Shown here: positions 52,020 to 61,785 of the stretch, one piece after another | Layout: each line of letters begins with the position of its first letter | Numbering within the stretch: position 1 is the stretch's first letter | NCBI RefSeq assembly: GCF_008763945.1 | Contig: NZ_VTQH01000003.1 | Location: 248,001 to 312,000 of the forward strand | DNA: 64,000 nucleotides | Reading direction: 5' to 3' | Origin: Microbacterium testaceum StLB037 | Lineage (GTDB): Bacteria > Actinomycetota > Actinomycetes > Actinomycetales > Microbacteriaceae | Made by a program: the position numbers and the translations under genes | Notes under the pieces: model-generated | The model's input: the letters and a program-made list of their open reading frames with translations, nothing else | Databases searched by the model: none | Told to the model about the DNA's origin: nothing

Positions 52020-52695
52020 CGAGCGCCGCTCGCCCGTCGACCACCTCGACCGTCGCGTCGAGGGCTTCGCTGTGGATGAGGTCGTGCGTCACGAGCAGCG
52101 TCGCCGTCTCACGCTCCCGCGTCAGTCGGGCCAGCAGCGCCATGATGTCGGCGCCACGGGCCCTGTCGAGGGCGCTCGTCGGTTCGTCGACCAGCAGGAC
52201 CTGCGGCTCGTGCACGAGAGCTCGCGCGATCGCCACGCGCTGGCGCTGACCACCCGAGAGGTGGGCCGGGCGCCGGTCGGCGACAGCGCCGAGCCCCACG
52301 GCGTCGAGAAGCTCGTCGACCCGCGCTCGCACGCGGGCCCGCCGTTCGCGGCGGCCCCGGCCCCCGAGCTCGGCCATCACCCGCAGCTGTTCGCGAGCGG
52401 TGAGTGCCGGTAGCAGCTGGGGCTGTTGGAACACGATCCCGATGCTGTCGCGCCGCAGCGCCGTGGCTCCCGCGGCGCTGAGCCGGGTGGCATCCGTCCC
52501 CGCGACGAGCACGCGACCGGAGTCGGGGCGCACGAGGGTGGCCGCGAGGGCGAGCAGGCTCGACTTACCTGAGCCGGAGGGGCCGGTGATCCCCGTCACG
52601 ATGCCCGGGCGCCCCTCCAGGGTGACGCGGTCGACCGCGGTGATGCGGGCGTCGCCGTCGGGGTAGGTGAGGGTGACGTCGTCGAGAAGGATCAT
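52000..52695 (-). CDS. ABC transporter ATP-binding protein (LolD/MacB type)
   Basis: 231 residues. Walker A GPSGSGKSS, signature LSGGQRQRVAIARAL, Walker [13 protein letters not shown], switch THDLIHSEA; GIVFQQPQLLPALTAREQL is the Q-loop region typical of MacB/LolD relatives. The start at 52695 overlaps the permease stop (ATGA), so it is the second gene of a two-gene exporter. Confidence 0.93.
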   Translation of the reverse strand: MILLDDVTLTYPDGDARITAVDRVTLEGRPGIVTGITGPSGSGKSSLLALAATLVRPDSGRVLVAGTDATRLSAAGATALRRDSIGIVFQQPQLLPALTAREQLRVMAELGGRGRRERRARVRARVDELLDAVGLGAVADRRPAHLSGGQRQRVAIARALVHEPQVLLVDEPTSALDRARGADIMALLARLTRERETATLLVTHDLIHSEALDATVEVVDGRAALVTSRTR

Positions 52696-53753
52696 CGGGT
52701 GCTCCTGAGGGCGGTGAGAGGGTCGGACGAGGTGACGGTGCGCAGCGACACGGCCGCGCCGAGCAGGCCCAGCGCGATCATGACCGCCGCGGGGGCGAGG
52801 GTCGTGAGCGGGCTCAGGACGAAGGGGAGGGCGCCCCCGGCGAGGGCTCCCAGCGCCGCGGTGAGCCCGAGACCGACCCCCACCCCGAGGGCGAGAACCA
52901 CCAGCGCCTGCCCCAGCGCGTCGCGCACCAGCGCGGGAGTGCTCGCCCCGAGGGCCTTCAGCACGGCGATGTCGGCCGAGCGCTGCATCGTCCACACGGT
53001 GAAGAAGGCTCCGACCACGAGCGCCGAGACGCCGAAGAGCATGGCGATCATCAGCGCGAGCGAGCCGATCTCGGAGCGGAACGTCGACAGGGCCGTGAGA
53101 CTCGCCAGGGGAGTGGATGCCGTGGTGCCCGTGTCGGCGGCGACGGAATCCCACGCGGGGGAGCCGGTGACGGCGAGCACTGTCGGCTGTCCCGTCCCAC
53201 CCAGACGCTGGGCGAGGGTCGTCCAGGCGACCGTGCTGAGCGAGACGACGGGCGTGTGGCTGTACCACTCGTCGCCTCCGATCGCGGTCACGCGGTACGA
53301 CGAGCCCGCGATCGACACGTCATCGCCGACCGCCGCCCCGAGCGCCTTCGCTGCGCCCGCCGACAGATCCACCTCGTCGTCGCGGCGCGGGGCGGCGAAG
53401 CCCGTGCCCGCGTCGAGGCCGAAGAGGGCCACGGCGGTCGCGGAGCCCGGTCCCTCCGCGCGCGTCTGCGTGATGCCGACGGCGGTGACGGTGTCGACTC
53501 CCGGGGCTGCGCGCCAGGCGGCGACGGTTTCGTCGTCGATCGCGGAGTCGGCGAAGGTCGCGCTCGCGCCCTCCGCGGGGTGCAGGACGAGACGGTCGCC
53601 GGGCAGGGCGAGCACCGCGGAGACGTTCTGTGCGGCAAGGCCGCCGGTCAGGCCCGAGAGGAAGCCGACCAGCAGGGTGATGAGGGCGACGACCGCCCCG
53701 ATGAGGGCGAATCGCCCGCGGGCGAACCGCAGATCGCGCCATGCGACGTACAC
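52692..53753 (-). CDS. FtsX/MacB-type ABC transporter permease
   Basis: 353 residues from a GTG at 53753 preceded by GGAAGGAGG. It has an N-terminal membrane helix (FALIGAVVALITLLVGFLSGL), a large extracytoplasmic domain (about 45-220), and three C-terminal helices (LALMIAMLFGVSALVVGAFFTVW and others) characteristic of FtsX domains. Such systems export peptides or lipoproteins, or transmit mechanical signals. The divergent two-component system at 53900 may regulate it. Confidence 0.92.
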   Translation of the reverse strand: MYVAWRDLRFARGRFALIGAVVALITLLVGFLSGLTGGLAAQNVSAVLALPGDRLVLHPAEGASATFADSAIDDETVAAWRAAPGVDTVTAVGITQTRAEGPGSATAVALFGLDAGTGFAAPRRDDEVDLSAGAAKALGAAVGDDVSIAGSSYRVTAIGGDEWYSHTPVVSLSTVAWTTLAQRLGGTGQPTVLAVTGSPAWDSVAADTGTTASTPLASLTALSTFRSEIGSLALMIAMLFGVSALVVGAFFTVWTMQRSADIAVLKALGASTPALVRDALGQALVVLALGVGVGLGLTAALGALAGGALPFVLSPLTTLAPAAVMIALGLLGAAVSLRTVTSSDPLTALRSTR

Positions 53754-53899
53754 GTCGCCTCCTTCCGCCGACGACTCTCGCCGGCACCGTTCCAGGCTCG
53801 TCTCCGACGCGCTCGCGATCATCGGCGCGTTGGGCGAACTTCCTCTCCACCTTTCGGATGATCCGCCGGGGTCCCGGCATCCGTAGCCTGGATCGGGAA

Positions 53900-55063
53900 A
53901 TGACCCATCGTCCTCTCGCCCCCGTCTTCACGGGGCTCCGCGCGGGCTTGCACGCCCTCTTCGGCGGCCTGCTCGCCCTCGTCGTCGCGCGCGTGCTGCT
54001 GACGAACGGGTCGGCGCTCGCCCTCGTGCTCACCGGCGTGCTGGGGGTCGTGTACCTCGCCGGGCTCTGGGTCGCCCGCTCGGGGCGGTCGCGGCGCAGC
54101 GTCGTCTGGGTGGCGGCGCTCACGGTGGTGTGGGCGGCCCTGGTGTGGCTGGTCCCCGAGGCCGCCTACCTCGTCTTCCCGCTGTTCTTCCTGTACCTGC
54201 ACGTGCTGCCCGGGGTCGCGGGTCCGCTCGCGGTCGTCGGCACGACAGCGGTCACGATCGCCGCGTTCGCCGTCCACGGGGGTCTCACCGTGGGCGGGGT
54301 CGTCGGGCCCGTGGTCGGCGCGGGGGTCGCTATGCTCATCGGCCTCGGCTACGGCGCTCTCGAGCGCCGCGCGGCGGAGCGGGAGGCGCTCATGGCCGAA
54401 CTGATCGCCACGCGAGACCGCCTCGCGGCAGCCGAACGCGAGCAGGGGACCCTCGCCGAGCGCGCGCGGTTGGCCCGCGAACTCCACGACACCGTGGCCC
54501 AGGGGCTGTCGAGCATCCAGATGCTCCTCCACGCGGCGGAGCGGGCGGATGCCGGGGGCCCCGGGATCGACCACGTGCGCCTCGCACGCCAGACGGCGGC
54601 GGACGGCCTCGCCGAAACCCGCCGCTTCATCCGCGAGCTCGCGCCGCCGAGCCTCGACCGCGGCCTGGGCTCCGCCCTCGAGCGTCTCGCCGCCGGGTGG
54701 GCGACGCGGGAGGGCATCGACGTCGAGGTCGAGGTGGATGCCGCGGTCTCGCTGCCCATGGACGCGCAGACCGCCCTGTTGCGCGTCGCGCAGGGAGCCC
54801 TCGCGAACGTCGCCCAGCACGCGCGGGCGCGCTGCGTGCGCATTCGGCTCGTCCCGCAATCCGCGGGGGCGCGTCTGACGATCTCCGACGACGGCACCGG
54901 GTTCGAAGTCGCCCACGCCGAGGGCGCGGCATCCGGAACCGACTCCTTCGGGCTGCGCGCCATGCGCGAGCGCGTCGATCAACTGGACGGCAGACTCGAC
55001 GTCGACAGTGCGCCGGGGCGTGGGGCGACCATCACCGTCGTGCTCCCGGGAGGCGCCTCGTGA
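53900..55063 (+). CDS. Sensor histidine kinase (NarL/DesK-type)
   Basis: 387 residues. About five membrane helices (1-160) are followed by a coiled-coil linker and the HisKA_3 domain with the phosphorylated histidine in [21 protein letters not shown] (about His199). The HATPase domain shows NVAQHARA and DDGTGF, then [14 protein letters not shown] [13 protein letters not shown]. It is coupled by GTGA overlap to the regulator. Divergent from the ABC exporter, with 146 bp between them. Confidence 0.94.
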   Translation: MTHRPLAPVFTGLRAGLHALFGGLLALVVARVLLTNGSALALVLTGVLGVVYLAGLWVARSGRSRRSVVWVAALTVVWAALVWLVPEAAYLVFPLFFLYLHVLPGVAGPLAVVGTTAVTIAAFAVHGGLTVGGVVGPVVGAGVAMLIGLGYGALERRAAEREALMAELIATRDRLAAAEREQGTLAERARLARELHDTVAQGLSSIQMLLHAAERADAGGPGIDHVRLARQTAADGLAETRRFIRELAPPSLDRGLGSALERLAAGWATREGIDVEVEVDAAVSLPMDAQTALLRVAQGALANVAQHARARCVRIRLVPQSAGARLTISDDGTGFEVAHAEGAASGTDSFGLRAMRERVDQLDGRLDVDSAPGRGATITVVLPGGAS

Positions 55064-55680
55064 TCCGCGTGCTCATCGCCGATGACCACCCCGTCGTCCG
55101 GGCGGGCGTGCGCGCGCTGCTCGATGCCGAGACCGACATCGAGGTGGTCGGTGAGGCCGCCACCGCCGACGAGGCGGTGGCTCTCGCCGCGGAACTCGCG
55201 CCCGAGCTCGTGCTGATGGATCTGCAGTTCGGCGAGCGGGCGGCCGGTGCCGACGCGACCCGGCGCGTGCGCGCCCTCGCCGCCCCGCCGTACGTGCTCG
55301 TGCTGACCAACTACGACACCGACGGCGACATCCTCGGCGCGGTCGAGGCCGGTGCGAGCGGGTATCTGCTGAAGGATGCGCCCCCTCATGAGCTGCTCGC
55401 GGGCGTCCGGGCCGCCGCCGCGGGGCAGAGCGCCCTGGCTCCGGCGATCGCGGGGCGCCTCCTGGCCCGTCTGCGCGAGCCCCGCGTGACGCTGTCCGCG
55501 CGCGAGATCGAGGTGGTGCGTCTCGTGGCCCGCGGGGCGTCGAACGCCGAGGTCGCCGCGCGCCTGCACATCACCGACGCGACGGTGAAGTCCCACTTGG
55601 CGCACGTGTTCTCGAAGCTCGGCGTCTCGTCGCGCACCGCCGCCGTCTCGTCCGCGCGGGCTGTCGGCATCGTGCGCTGA
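55060..55680 (+). CDS. NarL/FixJ-family response regulator
   Basis: 206 residues from a GTG overlapping the kinase stop. The receiver domain has the acidic pair in IADDHPVVR, the phospho-acceptor Asp in VLMDLQF and the Lys in LLKDAPP. The C-terminal LuxR-type helix-turn-helix reads [45 protein letters not shown]. The adjacent exporter is the likely target. Confidence 0.95.
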   Translation: MIRVLIADDHPVVRAGVRALLDAETDIEVVGEAATADEAVALAAELAPELVLMDLQFGERAAGADATRRVRALAAPPYVLVLTNYDTDGDILGAVEAGASGYLLKDAPPHELLAGVRAAAAGQSALAPAIAGRLLARLREPRVTLSAREIEVVRLVARGASNAEVAARLHITDATVKSHLAHVFSKLGVSSRTAAVSSARAVGIVR

Positions 55681-55718
55681 TCTCCCGCCCTCCCGCCTCG
55701 GCCCCGTACGATGGCCCC

Positions 55719-56219
55719 ATGATCCGGGTGCGCGTCGTGGGGGTGGCCCTCGACCCGGCCCAGCAGCACGTCATCCTGCTCAAGCCCGTCGATCCCTCGA
55801 CCGCCGGCGATCGCGTACTGCCGGTGTGGATCGGGCCGCAGGAGGCCATGTCGATCCTCGTCGCGATCGAGGGTACGGGCTCGCCGCGTCCGCTCGCGCA
55901 CGACCTGATGACCGCGATGCTCGGCGAGCTGTCGGCATCCGTCGATCGTGTCGAGATCACCCACCTCGACGAGGGGACCTTCCACGCCCGTGTCGTGCTG
56001 AACACTCCCGCGGGGCCCCGCACCTTCGACTCCCGTCCCTCGGATGCCATCGCCCTCGCCGCCCGTGCCGAGGCGCCCGTCCTGGTGGCGGACGCCGTCT
56101 TCGACGAGGCGGGGGTGCCCGACGAGGCGGTCGAGCTCGACGGCGGTGCCGAAGAGGATCGGGTCGAGGAGTTCCGCCGGTTCCTGGACGACGTCGACCC
56201 CGAGGATTTCCAGGGCTAG
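55719..56219 (+). CDS. Bifunctional nuclease family protein (DUF151)
   Basis: 166 residues, typical length. Conserved features are LPVWIGPQEAMSILVAIEG, PRPLAHDLMTAML and SRPSDAIALAARAEAPVLVADAVFDEAG. Homologues have reported DNase/RNase activity; the role in actinobacteria is unclear. It is very widespread and usually single-copy. Confidence 0.94.
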   Translation: MIRVRVVGVALDPAQQHVILLKPVDPSTAGDRVLPVWIGPQEAMSILVAIEGTGSPRPLAHDLMTAMLGELSASVDRVEITHLDEGTFHARVVLNTPAGPRTFDSRPSDAIALAARAEAPVLVADAVFDEAGVPDEAVELDGGAEEDRVEEFRRFLDDVDPEDFQG

Positions 56220-56305
56220 CACCGATCCCGCGTGCCCCGCGACGCTCCTAGACTCGCGGAAGGGCCGCGCGGCGCGGTCCGTCATCCACGACGAACGGGG
56301 AACCA

Positions 56306-57367
56306 ATGCAACTCGCCATGGTCGGACTCGGACGAATGGGCGCGAACATCGTCCGCAGACTCATGAGGGACGGTCACGACTGCGTCGTGTTCGACGTGAA
56401 TCAGGATGCCGTGGCCTCGCTGGTCGCGGAGGGGGCCACCGGGGCGTCGAGCATCGCCGATCTCGCGTCGAAGCTGCAGAAGCCCCGCGCCGTGTGGCTC
56501 ATGATCCCCGCGGGTCTCACCGGGAAGGTCGTCGACGAGGTCGCCGCCGTCCTCGAGCCGGGCGACATCATCATCGACGGCGGCAACTCGAACTACCGCG
56601 ACGACGTGCGCCGGGCCAAGAAGCTCGACGAGAGCGGCATCCACTACGTCGACGTGGGGACCAGCGGTGGCGTGTTCGGTCTCGAGCGCGGCTACTGCCT
56701 GATGGTCGGCGGCCACGACGAGGCCGTCTCGCACCTCGAGCCGGTGCTGCGCACGATCGCTCCCGGACCGGGTGAGGTGGAGCGCACTCCCGGCCGCACC
56801 GGCGACTACTCGACCGAAGAGCGCGGCTACCTGCACTGCGGCCCCTCCGGTTCGGGGCACTTCGTGAAGATGGTGCACAACGGCATCGAGTACGGCATCA
56901 TGGCCGCTCTCGCCGAGGGCCTGAACGTGCTCAACAACGCCGACGCGGGTCTGCACCAGGGCGAGCACTCGGCCGAGGTCGCCCCGCTCGAAGAGCCCGA
57001 GTACTACCAGTTCGACATCGACACCGCCCGCGTCACCGAGCTGTGGCGCCGGGGCTCGGTCATCTCGTCGTGGTTGCTCGACCTGACCGCCGCCGCGCTC
57101 GCGCAGAACCCCACGCTCGACGGGCTCGCCGGCCGCGTGTCCGACTCGGGCGAGGGCCGGTGGACCGTCAAGGCCGCCGTCGACACGGGCGTTCCGGTGC
57201 CGGTGCTGGCCGCGTCGCTGTTCGAGCGCTTCGCCTCGCGGGGCGAGGACCACTTCGCCAATCAGGTGCTCTCGGCGATGCGCCTGCAGTTCGGCGGGCA
57301 CCAGGAACTTCCCGCCGGCGACGTTCTCGAAGCCGGTCAGAAGAAGGCCGAGAGCGGTCGAAACTGA
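56306..57367 (+). CDS. gnd: 6-phosphogluconate dehydrogenase (decarboxylating), short NAD-type
   Basis: 353 residues, the short GndA-like form rather than the 470-residue form. The Rossmann motif [16 protein letters not shown], the active-site region [21 protein letters not shown], and [22 protein letters not shown] with the catalytic Lys are intact. It produces ribulose 5-phosphate and reduced cofactor in the oxidative pentose phosphate pathway. Start ATG 56306; a terminator follows. Confidence 0.94.
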   Translation: MQLAMVGLGRMGANIVRRLMRDGHDCVVFDVNQDAVASLVAEGATGASSIADLASKLQKPRAVWLMIPAGLTGKVVDEVAAVLEPGDIIIDGGNSNYRDDVRRAKKLDESGIHYVDVGTSGGVFGLERGYCLMVGGHDEAVSHLEPVLRTIAPGPGEVERTPGRTGDYSTEERGYLHCGPSGSGHFVKMVHNGIEYGIMAALAEGLNVLNNADAGLHQGEHSAEVAPLEEPEYYQFDIDTARVTELWRRGSVISSWLLDLTAAALAQNPTLDGLAGRVSDSGEGRWTVKAAVDTGVPVPVLAASLFERFASRGEDHFANQVLSAMRLQFGGHQELPAGDVLEAGQKKAESGRN

Positions 57368-57380
57368 CCTTCCCGCCTCC

Positions 57381-57417
57381 GCCCCCGCCGCCGGTGATAT
57401 GCCCCGTCGGCGGGGGC
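57381..57417 (+). terminator. Terminator after gnd
   Basis: GCCCCCGCCG and CGGCGGGGGC form a 10-bp GC stem 14 bp past the gnd stop. Confidence 0.75.
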
Positions 57418-57457
57418 GTCGTCGTTCGTGTGCGGTGCTCCGGGAGAGACTAGAGGG

Positions 57458-58024
57458 ATGAGCAGTACCGCGTCGCCCTCGCCCTCCGACCGCTACATCG
57501 TCGCCACCGACGGCGCCTGCAAGGGCAACCCGGGCCCGGCGGGCTGGGCGTGGGTGGGCGAAGACGGACACTGGGCTGCCGGGTCGATCCCCGAGGGCAC
57601 GAACAACATCGGAGAACTGCTGGGGCTGCTGTACGCCATCACCGACCACTCGGATGTGCCCGAGCTCGTCGTGCAGGCCGACTCAAAGTACGCGATCGAC
57701 ACGTACTCGAGGTGGATGGACGGCCACCGCCGTCGCGGCTGGGTCACGAGCGCGAAGAAGCCGGTCGCCAACCAGGGCATCCTCGAGGCCCTGATCGCCG
57801 CGCGCGACGCCCGGCGGGCGGCGGGCCTTCCCGACGTCGTGCTCGAGCACGTACGCGGGCACTCCGGACACGTACTGAACTCCTGGGCCGATGAGCGCGC
57901 CGTGCGGGCATCGCAGCACGCGGCCAAGGGGGAAGAGCTCATCTGGACGTCGCTGCGCGGTCTCGACACGCTCGACGTCTCGTCGGCGCCGCCGCGTTCG
58001 GCGGCCGACCGCAACGGGCGCTAG
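57458..58024 (+). CDS. rnhA: Ribonuclease H I
   Basis: 188 residues from the ATG at 57458. The four acidic catalytic residues are present in YIVATDGACKGNPGPAGWAW, NNIGELLGLL, VVQADSKYAID and HSGHVLNSWADERAV, with the HVRGHSGH loop histidine. It cleaves RNA in RNA-DNA hybrids. A C-terminal extension of about 30 residues (SLRGLDTLDVSSAPPRSAAD) is not part of the fold. Its stop overlaps the convergent epimerase stop. Confidence 0.95.
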   Translation: MSSTASPSPSDRYIVATDGACKGNPGPAGWAWVGEDGHWAAGSIPEGTNNIGELLGLLYAITDHSDVPELVVQADSKYAIDTYSRWMDGHRRRGWVTSAKKPVANQGILEALIAARDARRAAGLPDVVLEHVRGHSGHVLNSWADERAVRASQHAAKGEELIWTSLRGLDTLDVSSAPPRSAADRNGR

Positions 58025-58977
58025 GCGCCCAGGACCTCCGCCTCTTCGGCGGGGGTGAGTCCCGCTCGGCGGGGGCGGTCCAGCCCGCGTTCGCGCTCGT
58101 CGTCGAGCGTGCGGCGCATCGTCTCGGCGAGAGGGCGGCGCCGGCCACCGGATGCCACGAACGCGGCGTCACTGCGGCGCGCGAAGCCCTGGGCGCTGGT
58201 CGGCAACCACAGGGGCAGGGATCTCGGCCCGGCCCAGAAGGTCGCACCCCGCGCGGTGAGGGTCTCGTCGTCGAGGGTGACGGTCTCGCTCTCGACCGCC
58301 GCCGCGTCTCGCGCCGCCGCGAGCACCGCGGCGAGGGGCAGTTCCTCACCGACCGCGTTGATCGGTCCCGTGATCCCCGTGCGGCCCGCGAGCTCGATCC
58401 ACGCGGCGAGGTCGTCGACGTCGATCGCCTGCACGTGTCGACCGGCGGCCTCGGGCGCGAGGACCCGCCCACCGCGGGCGAAGCGCGCGGGCCAGTATCC
58501 GAATCGGTCGGTGGGGTCGCCCGGGCCGACGATGAGTCCCGCCCTCGCGAGGAGAGCCCGGTCGCCGACGCGCGCCGAGGTGAGCATCTCGGCGTGGACC
58601 TTGGCATCCGGATACTGTGCGAGATCATCGGGTTCGACGAGGTCCGCCGACTCGTCGGCGAAGGGCATGTCGGAGCGGGCATATACCGAGACGCTCGACA
58701 CGAGCGTCCAGTGCGCTGCATGGTCGGCGAGGGCATCGAGGGCGGATGCCACGAACCCGGCGTCCCAGGACAGTTCGACGACCTCGTCCCAGTCGCGGCG
58801 CACCGCGTCGTAGGCACCGGGGTTGCTCCGGTCGGCGCGGACCAGACGCGCGCCGGGCGCGATGTCGCCGGACTCGCCGCGGGCCAGGCACGTGACCTCC
58901 GCCCCGTGGGCGAAAGCGTGTGAGGCGATGGAGCGGCCGAGCCACGCGGTGCCGCCGAGGATGAGGACCTGTCGCAT
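58021..58977 (-). CDS. NAD-dependent epimerase/reductase-like SDR protein
   Basis: 318 residues from the ATG at 58977. The N-terminal LILGGTAWLGRSIASHAFAHGAEVTCLARG is an extended-SDR nucleotide-binding motif; LVSSVSVYARSDMPFADESADLVEPDDLAQYPDAKVHAE carries the Ser-Tyr-Lys region in shifted form, as in relatives of isoflavone reductase. Substrate unknown. The upstream frame to 59100 is not needed. Confidence 0.9.
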   Translation of the reverse strand: MRQVLILGGTAWLGRSIASHAFAHGAEVTCLARGESGDIAPGARLVRADRSNPGAYDAVRRDWDEVVELSWDAGFVASALDALADHAAHWTLVSSVSVYARSDMPFADESADLVEPDDLAQYPDAKVHAEMLTSARVGDRALLARAGLIVGPGDPTDRFGYWPARFARGGRVLAPEAAGRHVQAIDVDDLAAWIELAGRTGITGPINAVGEELPLAAVLAAARDAAAVESETVTLDDETLTARGATFWAGPRSLPLWLPTSAQGFARRSDAAFVASGGRRRPLAETMRRTLDDERERGLDRPRRAGLTPAEEAEVLGA

Positions 58978-59136
58978 GCGGGTCAGCCAATCACCCGCGA
59001 TCGGGCAGCGCGAGGGTGTTCGCGCTCGGCGGAGGGCGGGCAACGACGTGCCGGGATGGAGGCGTGTACGCGTAGCGGTCGACAGAAGCGCGAGTGACAC
59101 GGGACGGAGCGGCGCCGCGGGGCGGGGTGTCAGAAC

Positions 59137-59500
59137 TCAGAACGGTGGCGGGTCGGGGTCGGGTGCGAAGACGACCTGGCGTTCGGGCGGGTCGATGGTT
59201 CGACGGCCGAGCGGGCTGGTCCAGCGCGCCCGCTTCGGTGATCCGGCGCTGCGCCGTGCGATCATGCCACCGCAGGGCGAGAGCGATCTCCGCCGCGACC
59301 GATCGCAGGGCGAGCTCGCGCTCCTGTACCATTCGCGGGCGGTGTTCGCTGCGGCCCACCGCGACCGCGTGAGCACGCGCGAGCTGCCGGAACCGCTCCG
59401 CCTCGAGCGCGGCCATCGCCGCCTCCATGCGCTGCAGTGACGCGACCGCGTCATCGAGCACCGCGTCGTCCGCGTCGCGCGAGGGGGCGGGGTGGCTCAT
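59137..59500 (-). pseudogene. Remnant of a DUF222/HNH endonuclease gene
   Basis: The first 90 codons from the ATG at 59500 match the N-terminus of actinobacterial DUF222-HNH proteins (RSVAAEIALALRWHDRTAQRRITEA). The frame then loses similarity and runs into Arg/Pro-rich filler to 58991. In another frame the segment ending at 59137 reads VVFAPDPDPPPF and a stop, the usual C-terminal tail of this family. The middle of the gene, including the HNH nuclease, is missing, so an internal deletion with frame change left the two ends. A full gene would be about 1.3-1.6 kb. Confidence 0.7.
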
Positions 59501-59606
59501 GTACACATGCTTCCACCAACCTCCGACATCGCCGGTGGCCGTCGCGCTGGGAGGCGGCCGAAGTCAAGAGTTGGCGGGCAGTGCGCGCCGACGGATAGGA
59601 AGAGGT

Positions 59607-59900
59607 GTGACCGATCCAACGGCCAAACCCTCTCTCATTCAGCAGCGGATGACGCTCACGCGCACGAGAACTTTCGCCGTCTTGGCTACCGTGGCGACGA
59701 TGTTCCTGCTTTCAGCCCAGATCATTCGACTCGTCGACTCCGGAGAGAACTCGGCGTGGCACTGGTTCGGGGTGGCGGTCTTCGCCGTGCTGATGGGAGC
59801 CGCGGTCGTGTCGGTCGTGAAAGCTGACCGTGCCATCCGCTCCTTCGAGGCCGAGAACGGCCGCGATGCCGGCCGTCAGCGCCCCGTCGGCGATCGCTGA
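59607..59900 (+). CDS. Small two-helix membrane protein of unknown function
   Basis: 97 residues from a GTG at 59607, preceded by GGAAGAG. Two hydrophobic helices (FAVLATVATMFLLSAQIIRLV and WFGVAVFAVLMGAAVVSVV) are joined by a short acidic loop and followed by a charged tail. No family recognised. It is not close enough to neighbours to suggest an operon. Confidence 0.7.
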   Translation: MTDPTAKPSLIQQRMTLTRTRTFAVLATVATMFLLSAQIIRLVDSGENSAWHWFGVAVFAVLMGAAVVSVVKADRAIRSFEAENGRDAGRQRPVGDR

Positions 59901-60038
59901 TCACGCCCGCTCACACGGCATCCGGGTCCCCGGCCTCTCCATAGATCGCGCCGCATGGCGTTTTCGGCATGAACGTTCCGCTAGCTTCTCCGCCACGGCA
60001 TATGTCTCCGACGGGGACCCGACCAAGGGGTGGGAAAG

Positions 60039-60506
60039 ATGACGGATGTACACGCTCAGCAGATGCTCGGTCGCCCGACCGGAGCTTTCGTGGGAGCCTC
60101 ATGGGTGGCCCTCGGCCTCGGCGCCTCGGTCTACTTCATCGGCCTTTACAACGCGCACATGACCCTCGCCGAGAAGGGTTTCTACCTCTCGGTCTTCCTG
60201 CTCGGTCTCTTCGCCGCGATCTCGGTGCAGAAGGCGGTGCGCGACCGCGCCGAAGACATCCCCGTGACCGGCGCCTACCTCGGCGTCGCGTGGGGCATGC
60301 TGCTCGTCGCTCTCGCCCTCATGGCGGTCGGTCTCTGGAACGCCGACCTGCTGCTGTCGGAGAAGGGCTTCTACGGCATCGGCTTTGCGATGAGCCTCTT
60401 CGCCGTCGTGGCGGTGCAGAAGAACGTGCGCGATCTCGCGGCGTTCCGGAACGTCCACGCCGACACCCCGCCCGTCGAGCACACCGGGTATCCGACGGCG
60501 GGCTGA
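60039..60506 (+). CDS. yiaA: YiaA/YiaB-family inner membrane protein
   Basis: 155 residues. Two tandem copies of the YiaAB domain are visible, each with two membrane helices: FVGASWVALGLGASVYFIGLYNA...EKGFYLSVFLLGLFAAISVQK and GAYLGVAWGMLLVALALMAVGLWNA...EKGFYGIGFAMSLFAVVAVQK. The conserved EKGFY follows each first helix. Function is unknown in any species. The ATG at 60039 follows GGGAAAG. Confidence 0.9.
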   Translation: MTDVHAQQMLGRPTGAFVGASWVALGLGASVYFIGLYNAHMTLAEKGFYLSVFLLGLFAAISVQKAVRDRAEDIPVTGAYLGVAWGMLLVALALMAVGLWNADLLLSEKGFYGIGFAMSLFAVVAVQKNVRDLAAFRNVHADTPPVEHTGYPTAG

Positions 60507-60509
60507 GCC

Positions 60510-61676
60510 TCAGCCGACGGTCGTCCCCTGGTGGAACAGGCACCGCGGTGTCGGATCGCACTGCCAGAGGGACGACCGGCGGCTGACGCGGCCCTCGAAG
60601 TGCAGCGAGTAGGTCAGCAGGACGGTGGTGGGCCCGAGCAGCCGAGCGTCCTGCTCTTCGATGGCGGGCGAGAGGTCGGTTCCCGGGTCGTCCCGAAGTG
60701 CGGCGATGATCTCGTCCCGCGTCCACCGGCGACCGGACTGACCGATCTCCACGAACTCGGGATCGAGCAGCCGCTCGAGCTCACCCGCCTGCGAGCGCAC
60801 GGCCGGGTGAAGCAGCATCTCCTCGGCGGCCCAGGCGGTGGAGATGAGGGCATCGGCATCCAGAGCCCTTCCGTGGATGACGGAGAAGCGCTGAATCCCG
60901 GCGGTTTCGCGTCCCCACACGCTCGATGAGACGCGGCGCTGGTGGGCGTCGAACGCCGCTTCGTCGACGAAGCGCTCCGACACGCTCCAGACCCCCTCGG
61001 TCTCGGTCGGGGTGACGTCGAAGGACAGGCACCCCGGCTCGGCGCGGGTCAGGGCGATGTGCTCGCCGAGGTGGGCGCGCACGCGCTCGGCCTCGGCGGC
61101 ATCGGCGCAGCGCAGCTCTCCGCGCAGCGTGACCTCGGGACCCCGTGGCACGGGCGTCGTGGTGCCGCTCGCCCAGTCGCGACGCAGAACGCTGTATGCG
61201 ACGGATGCCACGGGCTCTTCGCCCTCGACCGGCCAGCCGTCGCGGTAGTACGCCTCGAGCACCCACCCGCACCGGTCGAAGACCCGCCGCATCGCGACGT
61301 TGTCCTCGCGGGTCTGGCCCTCGAAGCGGATGACACCGGGGTGGTGGGAGAAGACGCGGTCGGTCGCGGCGCTCAGCGCCGCCGTGCCGTGGCCTCGACC
61401 CCGGGCCCGCTCGGCCAGGCGCAGATCGACCATGGCGGTGGCGTCCCGCAGGTCTTCGAGGCGGATCACCCCGACGCGGCCGTCCGTCTCGTCGTCGATC
61501 CAGAGGGTCTCGACGTCGTCGCCGTCCCACGAACCTGCGCGGATGGCCTCCGACACGTGCTCCGCGGTCGGGCGCGTGCGCACGTGGAATGGGAACACGT
61601 TCGAGGTGAGGAACGCGACCAGTGCGGCGCGTTCGCCGGCGTTCGAGAGGTCCACACGCGTCAGAGAGATACCCAT
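60510..61676 (-). CDS. Three-domain fusion: GNAT acetyltransferase + ABM monooxygenase-like + SnoaL/DUF4440
   Basis: 388 residues in one uninterrupted frame. Residues about 1-170 are a GNAT acetyltransferase (VDLRLAERARGRGHGTAALSAATDRVF as the acetyl-CoA loop, VAMRRVFDRCGWVLEAYYRDGW). Residues about 178-280 match an antibiotic biosynthesis monooxygenase (ABM) ferredoxin-like domain (VTLRGELRCADAAEAERVRAHLGEHIALTRAEPGCLSFDV, SERFVDEAAFDAHQRR). Residues about 290-388 are a SnoaL-like/DUF4440 domain (ERLLDPEFVEIGQSGRRWTRDEIIAAL). The joint role is unknown. Confidence 0.88.
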   Translation of the reverse strand: MGISLTRVDLSNAGERAALVAFLTSNVFPFHVRTRPTAEHVSEAIRAGSWDGDDVETLWIDDETDGRVGVIRLEDLRDATAMVDLRLAERARGRGHGTAALSAATDRVFSHHPGVIRFEGQTREDNVAMRRVFDRCGWVLEAYYRDGWPVEGEEPVASVAYSVLRRDWASGTTTPVPRGPEVTLRGELRCADAAEAERVRAHLGEHIALTRAEPGCLSFDVTPTETEGVWSVSERFVDEAAFDAHQRRVSSSVWGRETAGIQRFSVIHGRALDADALISTAWAAEEMLLHPAVRSQAGELERLLDPEFVEIGQSGRRWTRDEIIAALRDDPGTDLSPAIEEQDARLLGPTTVLLTYSLHFEGRVSRRSSLWQCDPTPRCLFHQGTTVG

Positions 61677-61785
61677 CCGCCCACCGTAGACACGAACGCC
61701 CGGGAGGGTCCGATCGGGGCGTGGGTACGCTGGAAAGGGCCCGCCGTCACGAGGGGGCCCGCCCGCCGCATCGAAGGAGCACCCC

